Source: Gambelia wislizenii
Lineage: Eukaryota > Chordata > Lepidosauria > Squamata > Crotaphytidae
Assembly (NCBI GenBank): GCA_030847615.1
Contig: JAUMIR010000015.1
Coordinates: forward strand, 9,565,501 to 9,629,500
Length of the DNA: 64,000 nucleotides
Direction: 5' to 3'
The position numbers and the translations under genes were made by a program. Of this stretch, positions 55,370 through 64,000 are shown in pieces (positions within the stretch are counted from its first letter, which is position 1; the number at the start of each line of letters is the position of its first letter). The notes beneath the pieces were generated by a model. That model saw nothing but the letters and a program-made list of their open reading frames with translations, did no database searches and had not been told where the DNA came from.

Positions 55370-58300
55370 ACAGAGTGAAAAATTGTTACAAAAGAAGGCA
55401 GGATCGATGTTTAATATCTATCCCGCCTTCAGTTCACTCTGTTTCCCAGAATAAATTGGAGAGCGCACCAACCATTCCACAGACCCTTACTCTGCTCCTT
55501 TGCAATGCCAGGTCAGTTAAAAACAAGACACATATTATCCATGACCTTTTTTGGATGAGGCTGCCAACCTGGCATGCTTTACGGAGACCTGGCTGGAAGA
55601 GGCCAGTGCTGCGACTTGGGCGCAGGCCGGCGGCCGGGTACTCAGTTAGTGAGCAGGTAAGGAAAAGTGGGCAGGTGGGGGGCGGAGTGGCTCTGGTTCA
55701 TAAAAACCATCTACCCTTGACCAGGAAGCCTATCCGGAACACAGTCAACATCAAGTGTATGTATCTAAGCCTGAGGTCCAGGGATAGCTTAGGGATTCTG
55801 TTAGTGTACCAGCCACCCCGTTGTCTAACAGATTCCCTAACTAAGCTAACACAGCTGGTCTCAGAGTTGCTGGAGTCACCCAGACTTTTAGTTCTTGGCG
55901 ACTTCAACATCCCACTCGAGACCAGCTTGCTAAATCTAACTGGCGTAGCTCGGGAGTTCATGGAATCCATGACAAACATGGGCCTATCCCAATTGGTTGT
56001 CAGGCCTACTCACTGTGCAGGTCATACCCTTGATGCAGCCTTTAGTACGGAACAAGAATATCCATGGGCGGAGGTTATTAAAACCTCCGCATTGTCATGG
56101 ACGGATAATTTCCTGGTCAAGATGGAGCTAAGAGCCACTGTCTGCCCCACTGGGGGTGGTGGACCTATTAGAATGGTCCGCCCTCAAAGGCTTATGGAAC
56201 CAATTGGATTCCAGAAATCCTTGGAGGGTTTAATGGTTGGTAACACCGGTGATTCTGTTGAAGCTTTGGTTAATATTTGGAACACCAACCTCACCAAGGC
56301 TATTGACACAATTGCTCCCAAAGGTCCTTTCCAGCCTGCTCCTAACTGTAAGCCCTGGTATTCCAAGGAGCTTAGGAAGATGAAGCGGGCTGGACAACAA
56401 CTAGAGTGCACCTGGTGGAAGACTCAACTCTTATCCGACAAGACTCATTATAGGAATTTCCTTGATTCTTATTGAGAGGCGATATATGCAGCACAGAAGT
56501 CTTTCTCCTCTGCACGTATTGCATTTGCAGAGTCCCGTCCAGCAGAACAGTTTAAGGTGGTGGGGGAGCTGACACAGATTCCACCTGTGCAGCACCCCTT
56601 ACTCAACCCGACAACGACCTGCTGTGATGCGTTTAACATCCACTTTGCAGATAAAAATCTCTCGTATAAGAGCCGACTTAGATGCCAGTGTTATGACAGA
56701 ATCTATAGACGAGGTGTCCAGCAACTCCATTGATGAAATTTTATTGGATCAGCTTCAATCTGTAAGTACCGATGACGTGGACAAGCTCCTTGGTTGAGTG
56801 AGGAAGACAACCTGTCCCCTCGATCCCTGTCCATTTTGGCTGGCCATCCAAGAGGGTAACGCATCAAGAGTACTCCTTAGGGATATTATCAATGTGTCCT
56901 TCATGGAGGGGTCTGTTCCACCCTGTCTGAAGGAAGCGGTGGTTAAGCCGCTCCTGAGAAAGCCTTCCCTGGACCCCTTGGACAGGAACAACTATAGGCC
57001 AGTCTCCTTGCTGCCTTTTCTAAGCAAGGTGATTGAGAGGACGGTCACTTCCCAACTCCAAGCTGTCTTGGATGAAACCGATTATCTAGATCCATTTCAA
57101 ACTGGCTTTAGGATAGGATATGGAGTGGAGACTGCCATGGTTGCTCTGGCTGACGACCTCCACTTGGGTATCGACAGGGGTAGTGTGACCCTGTTGGTGC
57201 TCTTGGACCTCTTAGCGGCCTTTGATACAATAGACCATTCCATCCTATTGGATCACCTGAGGGGATTAGGAATTGGAGGCACTGCCTTGCAGTGGTTCCG
57301 TTACTTCCTCTCTGGCAGATCCCAGAGGGTGAGGCTCGGGGACAGTTGCTCTACCAGGATAGAGCTTAACTGTGGCATTCCTCAGGGTGCCATCCTGTCC
57401 CCGATGCTATTTAACATCTATATGAAGCCTCTGGGAGAGATCATTCGGAGGCATGGAGTGTGGTGTCATCAGTATGCTGATGACACCAAGATATATGTCT
57501 CCATGTCTCGATCATCAGCTTCGACTTCAGATGGCATCTCTCCTCTCAATGATTGTCTTAAAGCAGTAATGGACTGGATGAGGAAAAACAAATTGAGACT
57601 GAATCTAGACAAAACGGAGGTACTAACAGTTACAGGCCTGAAACCAGGTCTGGGAATACAACTTCCAATCCTGGATGGAACTACACTCTCCTCCAAAGAC
57701 TGTGTTCACAGTCTGGGGGTGCTCCTGGACCCGACGCTCCAGATGTAATCAGGTAAATGCGATGGTCAGGAGTGCCTGTTATCAACTTCGGCTGATACTC
57801 CAGCTGCGCCCTTTCCTGGAAACCAGGGACCTCGAAACTGTGGTACATGCACTGGTAACCTCCTGTCTGGATTCCTGTAATGCGCTCTACATGGGGCTAC
57901 CCTTGTGCTTGACTCGGAAACGTCAACTAGTTCAGAACATGGCAGCCAGGTTGATTTCTGGTGTTTCTCGAAGAGAGCATATAACACCTGTGCTAAAAGC
58001 TCTCCACTGGCTGCCTATTTGTTTCCGGGCACAGTACAAGGTGTTGGTTATAACCTTTAAAGCCCTGCATGGCTTGGGTCCAACTTATCTCCGGGACCAC
58101 CTCCTTCCGTACGACCCTCCCCGCGCACTTCGGTCCTCTGGGAGGAATCTGTTACAGCCTATGAAAACAAGGCTGTCGGTGACCTCGTAGAGGGCCTTCT
58201 CTGCTGCCGCTCCCAGATTATGGAATGCCCTGCCAGACGAGATCCATCTTATTACCACCTTAGACAGCTTTAAAAAAGCTGTCAAGACGGATCTTTTCTG

Positions 58301-58587
58301 GCAGGCCTTTCCTGAATAACTATCCTGGCCCAAGACTTGGCTGTCCTTTCTGAGCTGCAATCAGATTTTTTTTAATTATTGTATGTTTTGATTTTCCCTA
58401 ATTTAAATATTTTTAATTATTGTATGTTTTTAATCCTTTATAATTTAATATTATTTTTAGGGGTGGGTAGGCTAGGGTACTGTGACTATGGAGTTTTTAT
58501 ATTGTAAGCCGCCCCGATTGCGTTGCAGAGGGGCGGGATAGAAATAAATTATTATTATTATTATGATGATGATGATGATGATGATGT
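55370..58587 (+). mobile_element. L2 LINE in the intron of pair 3 plus gene
   Basis: About 3.2 kb in sense orientation. The endonuclease is at 55375-56475 (LLCNARSVKNK, VLGDFN, DNF). The RT is at 56798-57748 (NNYRPVSLLPFLSKV, LLDLLAAFDTIDH, GIPQGAILSPMLF, QYADDTKIY). A C-terminal part is at 57675-58190, and the tail is ATT/ATG repeats (58545-58587). A stop near 56473 and frame breaks make it inactive. It interrupts the intron after CAAGTGACA (55369), where pairs 1 and 2 continue. Confidence 0.85.
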
Positions 58588-58880
58588 TTAATTGGCTCTG
58601 GAGACTGGAGTTTTGCCACATTTTCAACAGCTCTCCTAAGAAGGTTTACAGGGGTTTTGCAAATTGCACTGAGAATTCCACAGGAAATCTGTTCCATATT
58701 GATTCTGAAAGGAAGCTCCCATGTCAAATTTAGAAAGTGATAGTGCTGTGTTAGCCTTCAAGACCACCTTGCAACCTTCCTCCTAAACCTATGTGTTAAG
58801 TTCTACTGTTTACTGCTGTAGCAAATGTTTAAAAAGTGAGCTTTCTCTGTTCTGTTTCAGCTTTGCCTGAACTCCACAAA

Positions 58881-59294
58881 ATGGGCTGTAGTGATTGTTG
58901 TAGCAGCAGCTCTTCCTGTTGTTGTGTGCCATGCTGCTGCCAGTCTTGTTCCTCCCCTTCCTGTTGCCAGCAGTCCTGCTGCTCTCCCTGCTGCAAACAG
59001 TCTTGCTGTGTCCCCTGCTGCAAGCAATCTTGCTGTGATCCCTGCTGCAAACAGTCTTGCTGTGACCCCTGCTGCAAGAAATCTTGCTGCTCCCCCTGCT
59101 GCAAACAGTCTTGCTGTTACCCCTGCTGCAAACAGTCTTGCTGCTCCCCCTGCTGCAAACAGTCTTGCTGTGTCCCCTGCTGCAAACAGTCTTGCTGTGA
59201 CTCCTGCTGCAAGGAATCTTGCTGTGATCCCTGCTGCAAGAAAACCTGCTGCTCTCCCTGTTGCAAACAGTCTTGCTGTACTAAGAAATGCTGA
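58881..59294 (+). CDS. Cysteine-rich nonapeptide-repeat EDC-like protein, pair 3 plus gene
   Basis: A 137-residue protein with about 59 Cys (43%). The N-terminus [15 protein letters not shown] is Ser-rich. It is followed by 11 near-perfect nonapeptides of pattern SCCxPCCKQ (residues about 32-130, x = S, V, D or Y, with KK or KE variants), and it ends SCCTKKC. It lacks the VPCCPPVECC C-terminus of pairs 1 and 2, so it is a distinct paralogue. The start is the first ATG after the acceptor ending at 58860; an upstream in-frame ATG at 58836 lies in the intron and is rejected. Repeats here are more uniform than in pairs 1 and 2, suggesting separate homogenisation. Function is inferred as for its paralogues. 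Confidence 0.85.
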   Translation: MGCSDCCSSSSSCCCVPCCCQSCSSPSCCQQSCCSPCCKQSCCVPCCKQSCCDPCCKQSCCDPCCKKSCCSPCCKQSCCYPCCKQSCCSPCCKQSCCVPCCKQSCCDSCCKESCCDPCCKKTCCSPCCKQSCCTKKC

Positions 59295-59617
59295 AGAGCC
59301 ATCCAAAGTACAAGGAAGTCTAGAAATCTCCACCAGGAATCACATACCCACAACAAGGCTGGTCTTCACGACTGTCCAGTCACATCTTCTTTCCAGCAGG
59401 TAGAAAATGCCTGAAGCTTCTCACCTGGCTCATTCAACCACATCTTAAGACTTTTCTCATTGTTTCCCTCTCCTTATTCCATGAAAGGACATTCTTCTCA
59501 TAAGTGAAGGAGCCAAGTCTACTGATCATAGTATAGATGCTCTCTTTTTAATCTTCTCTTGGTGTTTGGGTCTATAATTTTCTGAACAGCTTCTAAACAA
59601 CTAGATCTACAGACAAC

Positions 59618-59623
59618 AATAAA
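59618..59623 (+). terminator. Poly(A) signal of pair 3 plus gene
   Basis: AATAAA in the conserved context CAATAAAAGCATGAAACCAT. Confidence 0.7.
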
Positions 59624-60029
59624 AGCATGAAACCATGAAAGCTGCTCTTGGGATTTTTTATTAATTTCCCTCTATTGTCTTGAGCGTCTACATCTTTAGT
59701 TAAACAGGCCACAATGGTGTGTGTGTGTGTGTGTGTGTGTTCGTCTTTCAGTAACAGAAACTTCCCAACTTTATATTTATGACACAGACAGCAAAAGGTC
59801 CCTCATAAAAATGTTGCAACTAAGAAGAAATCATTAAAACAAGAAACAATGTAATGAAAAACACATAAAAGTATATTTTAAATGTACAAAACACGTACTT
59901 CAATGTCTTCAGCAAAGGTGGATGTCTTTTTTTAAAAATGTGCAGGTATATGTTTCCCAGTTACATCTATTTCCAGCTTGGTTGACCTTCCAAAAAATCA
60001 GATAAAGTAATAATATAATATAAAATAAA

Positions 60030-60240
60030 AATAGCAATAGCAATAGGATTGATATTTCTATACTGCTTATCCTTGCCAAAGCACTCCCGAAGTGGTTTAC
60101 AATGTGTTAGCTAATTGCCCCAAAGGAGCTGGGTACTCATTTTACCAATTTATGGAGGGATGGAAGGCTGAGTCAACCTTGGAGCCCTCTGGAATCAAAT
60201 GTCCAATGTTGTGACTGCAGTAACCACTACGCCATCTTGC
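60030..60240 (-). mobile_element. tRNA-derived SINE with L2-like tail
   Basis: Same family as 4373-4642 (shared GGATGGAAGGCTGAGT, CCTTGGAGCCC and TGTTAGCTAATTGCCCC on plus). It is more diverged and has a mutated B box. Confidence 0.65.
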
Positions 60241-60459
60241 TGTAAATCAATTGGAGACTTATGCCCTCTTAAGTGCTCATAAGTGGAGTTAAGTGTGCAG
60301 GAAATAGTATTGAGCAGTATTGCAATGTCTATCTGCAGCAATAATCTGCTGTTATATTACTACAGAGGGAAGCCAGCGAAGCAATCGATGCACATTTGGA
60401 CACATTCACAACAGGACTTATGTGCTTTAGTCCCATTGCTGATCAACATTGGTAGAGCT

Positions 60460-60544
60460 GGAATCACATACCCCCGACAATGTTGGTCTTTGTGGCTGTC
60501 CATTCAATTTTTCTTTCCAGCAGATAGAAAATGCCTGAAGCTTC
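60460..60544 (+). pseudogene. Orphan 3' UTR relic of a plus-type cysteine-rich gene
   Basis: About 86 bases align with 59335-59421 in the 3' UTR of the pair 3 plus gene, with about 13 differences (shared TTCTTTCCAGCAG and TAGAAAATGCCTGAAGCTTC). No coding repeat precedes it. It is probably the remnant of a deleted gene copy. Confidence 0.6.
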
Positions 60545-61404
60545 AGATAGACACCAGCAGTGGTGGCACTGCAATCAAGCTATATGGCTTGCTTGCAGAT
60601 ATGGACCCTGCATTCCTGCACCCAACTCATCTGATTTCACCCATATGACATGTGTTTTCCCAGGCATTATTTTGAAACATTTTTAAAGGGTTTACCCCAG
60701 CTTCCCCCTGACTTCACGTTGTACACTGTCAGGATGGTCAGGAGGTAAAATGGGTCAAGAGCCCTATATTGTTTGGACTATAGGTCTCAAACACTGGGGG
60801 TTGGGTGGGGGAAATGGTAACATGTTTGTCTAGACAATCCCAAGTGTCCATGTTATCAAGAGCCCTGCTATTTGCTCACCCATTTGGATATATATATTAT
60901 TTGAGAACTTAATTGGAATAGTCTGAAATAAATGTAGGTCTGTCTCTGAAATATCGAGACTCTGTTTCTACCTTTGAGACAAATCAGGGACAACTAGTTG
61001 TGAACACTTGAGTGGTGACCTTGAACATGTCTGAACCGGCATGACAAACATCAAGCTTCTCAGCCATCTAGTTAATTGTTAGCCATCATTTAAAGCAGCT
61101 GTGCTGTCTGCTGTGTGCTGGAAAAAAGCCAAGTTTAAAAGTTGAGTAATGTCTCAACTTGAGATTTTTACTAAAATTGGACAAAACACAATGGGAATCT
61201 TTTCAAATGCTTACCAAGGCCTATGGGGAAGACTGCACATCTAACGCATGTGTGTTTGAGTGACATAAAGATTCAGAAAAGGATGTGAGAATGTGGAAGA
61301 CAATGAACAGCCTGGACGAACTTCCACTTCAAGAACTGAAGAAATTGTGAGAAAAGCTGCGGAGAAGCTCTGGGATAGACCTACAGACCCAGCTGCTCCA
61401 ACAC

Positions 61405-63552
61405 TAGATTGCCTCCCCCGCTGAAGTTTTTTTAGTAGGGTTGATAAATAGGTTATTATTAAATAAGGCTCCCTTTATTTCTTTCAAATCAAGTACACGG
61501 GTTCCTAATCCACCAAAACAGTTTTAAAATCAGAGCTGACATTTTTGAATTTTATTATGTTTTCCCAACAACAGCAGCCTCCTCTTGCTCCAGCAAACCA
61601 CTCATCAACAGCAAAGAATAACCTTCAGAATTTGATGTCGAGTTGCTTCCCCTTGCTGAAATTCTTTAGGACGGTTGATAAATAGGGTATTGTTAAATCG
61701 TCCAGATAGTCTGACATCAATACCAGGGAAGATTCTAGAGCAGATCATTAAACAGAGAGTCTGTGAATATTTAGAAGGCAATGCCATAATCACAAAAAGT
61801 CAACATGGGTTTCAGAGAAACAAGTCATGCCAGACTAATCTGATCTCTTTTTTTGATAAAATTACCAGCTTGGAAGATAAAGGGAACGCTGTGGATATCG
61901 CATACCTTGATTTCAGTAAGGCCTTTGACAAGGTTCCCCATGACATTCTTGCAAACAAGCTCGTAAAATGTGGGCTAGACAAGTTAACTGTTAAATGGAT
62001 TTGTAATTGGTTGACAGGCCGAACCCAAAGGGTGCTCAGCAGTGGCTCTTCTTCCTCCTGGGAAGAAGTGACCAGTGGGGTACTACAGGTTCTGTCCTGG
62101 GCCCAGTGCTATTCAACATCTTTATCAATGATTGGATAACGGAATTAGGGGCATACTTACCAAATTTGCAGATGACACCAAATTAGGAGGAGTAGCTAAT
62201 ACCCTAGAGGACAGGATCAAAATTCAAAATGACCTGGATAGACTAGAAAGCTGGGCCAAAGCTAACAAAATGAAATTCAATACAGAGAAATGTAAGGTAC
62301 TGCACTTAGGGTGAACAAATAAAATGCATAGATATAGGATGGAGGAGACCTGGCTGAATGAGACTATGTGCGAAAGGGATCTAGGAGTCCTAGTAGACCA
62401 CAAGTTGAACATGAGTCAACAATGTGATGTGGCAGCTAAAAAGGCCAATGCAATTTTGGGGTGCATCAATAGAAGTATAGTGTCTAGATCAAGGGAAGTA
62501 ATAGTGCCCTATTCTGCCTTGGTCAGACCTCACCTGGAATACTGTGTCCAGTTCTGGGCACCACAATTCAAAAAGGATATTGACAAATTGGAGTGTGTCC
62601 AGAGAAGGGCAACTAAAATGGTGAAAGGTCTGGAAACGATGCCTTATGAGGAGAGACTTAGGGAGCTGGGTATGTTTAACCTGGAAAAAAGATGGTTAAG
62701 AGGTGATATGATATAGCCCTGTTTAAGTATTTGAAGGGGTGTCACATTGAGGATGGAGCAGGCTTGTTTTCTGCTGCTCCAGAGATGGGAACACAGAGCA
62801 ATGGGTGCAAGCTCCAGGAACAGAGATTCCACCTCAACATTAGGAGGAACTTTTTGACAGTAAGAGCTGTTCAGTAGTGCAACACTCCCTCGGAGCGTGG
62901 TGGGGTTTCCTTCCTTGGAGGTGTTCAAACAGAGGCTGGATAGCCATCTGTTGTGGATGCTTTGATTGTGATTTCCTGCGTGGCAGGGGGTTGGACTGGA
63001 TGGCCCTTGTGTTCTCTTCCAACTCTGCAATTCTATGATTCTATGATTCAAAATAAAGTTCCTTTTATTTCATCCCATTTCTTGTGCTGGTCTCTTAATT
63101 TTCCCGGGTCAGTCAGCAATCTGTGGATAGAGTTTCCCTTTTCCATCATTGTGGGACAAAATATATTGAGCTACCATGTAAAATACAAAATTTCAAGAAA
63201 CTCTTGGAAGAAATGATTAACCTACCAAATGTCTTCATATCTAACAAATGGAAAGGTAGGGCCGATGTCTTCCATTAAATAGCTGGATGAATGGCTAAGA
63301 CCTCAACTTCATTTGTTTGTTTGCAAGCTGTTTTTTCAAAGACTACAGGAGGAGAACATTCAACATGCTGTTTGACTGTGGACATCCCGAATGTGAATAC
63401 GTGCTCCACCTGTGTCCAGAGTACCCACTGCTATATTAAATTTGGAACAGTTGCATTCAAAGCAGGTTTCTCCACCAGTTCTGCTACAGTACCCACGATC
63501 CCATATAAAAGAGGAAAGTAAGACAATAAAACTACATAGTCTGGATTGAAAT
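61405..63552. repeat. Block D, fourth copy, split by a CR1
   Basis: 61405-61699 and 63049-63552 match block D of pairs 2 and 3. A short piece (GCCTCCCCCGCTGAAG...GGGTTGATAAATAGG) appears twice at 61410 and 61650, an internal duplication. Confidence 0.6.
61700..63048 (+). mobile_element. 5'-truncated CR1
   Basis: Begins within RT (DSLTSIPGKILEQIIKQR) and contains DFSKAFDKVPHD, then a frame break before the FADDTKLGG piece at 62132. It ends with ATTCTATGATTCTATGATT. A one-base change gives a stop at 62312. Inactive. Confidence 0.85.
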
Positions 63553-63558
63553 TTTATT
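63553..63558 (-). terminator. Poly(A) signal of minus gene 4
   Basis: AATAAA on the minus strand, at the conserved position. Confidence 0.55.
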
Positions 63559-63874
63559 ATTTCACAGCTAAAATGTTAGAGATGACATTTGAGCATTGAG
63601 ACAGAGAGGAAATAATCCCATCCATGAGAAAGGCATTTCATTCATACAACAAACATTTCTCCTTTTTATATGAGAAAGATGAAAGGCAGGAGTATATGAA
63701 TGGAGTTAACAGAAGGAATAGGTAGAAATCTTCAGTTGCTCAACATGGCAAGATGAAGAATAGAGCAAAAGAACAGTGGGGATCCAAATCATTGTTGCGT
63801 TTGATGGTGCTACTGCTTGATCCACAGGTTTACACCATCCAGCATGCTGCATTCAAAGCCACTCTTGGATTTCT

Positions 63875-64000
63875 TCAGCAGCTGCACTGTTTAGGATAAC
63901 AGCAGTTGGAACCACAGCAGGAGGAGCCACAACAAGTAGCATCACAGCAAGGGGAGCAGCTACAGCAGGACTGACCACAGCTACAGGGGGAGCAGCAACA
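63875..64000 (-). CDS. Small cysteine-rich EDC-like protein, fourth minus gene, partial
   Basis: Only the C-terminal 41 codons and the stop lie in the window; the start is beyond the right edge. The visible part contains [15 protein letters not shown] and GSNCC and ends YPKQCSC. It matches the pair 3 protein except that SNCC is kept where pair 3 has SNCS. The reading frame is intact as far as it goes. It shows that a further unit of the array begins here. Confidence 0.8.
   Translation of the reverse strand, partial: CCCSPCSCGQSCCSCSPCCDATCCGSSCCGSNCCYPKQCSC

Larger units (their letters stand above)
59640..61404. other. Spacer after pair 3
   Basis: It contains a (GT)n at 59717-59740, a SINE at 60030-60240 and an orphan piece of plus-gene 3' UTR at 60460-60544. 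The remainder (60550-61404) shows no gene or repeat that I recognise. It does not match block X. Confidence 0.5.

Noticed and set aside
1..64000. CRISPR array, bacterial operon or phage
   Set aside because: Spliced genes, microsatellites, LINEs, SINEs and ERVs show a vertebrate nuclear genome. The 27-base periodicity is coding repeat, not spacer-repeat structure.

Overview
The window looks like a squamate reptile (lizard) chromosome. Two things point there. First, it carries two-exon, cysteine-rich genes of the kind found in the sauropsid epidermal differentiation complex (EDC): a short non-coding exon 1 with a TATA box, one intron, and the whole CDS in exon 2. Second, the repeat mix fits: CR1, L2 with ATT-type tails, L1, tRNA-derived SINEs (one type with an RTE/BovB-like tail, one with an L2-like tail), Copia and Gypsy retrotransposons, and gammaretrovirus-like ERVs. 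Species and chromosome cannot be fixed from the sequence alone.

The backbone is a tandem array of divergent gene pairs. Each pair has a minus-strand gene for a small cysteine-rich protein (74-85 aa, about 42% Cys) and a plus-strand gene for a longer one (137-204 aa, about 40% Cys, built from a nonapeptide of pattern SxC[ED][PS]CCKQ). Their TATA boxes face away from each other across 1.2-1.5 kb. Pair 1 has CDSs at 7119-7343 (-) and 10565-11179 (+). Pair 2 has 34772-34996 (-) and 38039-38611 (+). Pair 3 has 49174-49431 (-) and 58881-59294 (+). A fourth minus gene runs off the right edge (63875-64000). The left edge starts inside the flank that normally follows a plus gene, so the array probably continues on both sides. 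An orphan piece of plus-gene 3' UTR at 60460-60544 suggests a lost member.

Between pairs lie duplicated flanks ('block X' after each plus gene, 'block D' after each minus gene) filled with nested transposable elements. Positions 1-6566 hold block X plus a degraded ERV. Positions 11500-32911 hold block X interrupted by a full-length CR1 (12011-16421) with both ORFs open, then LINE fragments, a Copia element, two small DNA transposons, SINEs, an antisense gammaretroviral LTR with a proline-tRNA-like primer site, and a second copy of the ERV. Positions 38930-47600 hold block X, an L1 fragment, a second Copia copy and a nested Gypsy element. Because the copies are paralogous, several insertions can be dated by comparison with an empty site in another copy.

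Pairs 1 and 2 are near-identical and recent; their small proteins differ at 2 of 74 residues. Pair 3 is more diverged and both of its introns have been enlarged from 0.7-0.9 kb to about 3.87 kb, one by an L1 and one by an L2. By family precedent the products are probably structural proteins of cornified epidermis, cross-linked through disulfides and, for the K/Q-rich plus-strand proteins, perhaps by transglutaminase. That role is inferred from composition and gene structure, not shown by the sequence.
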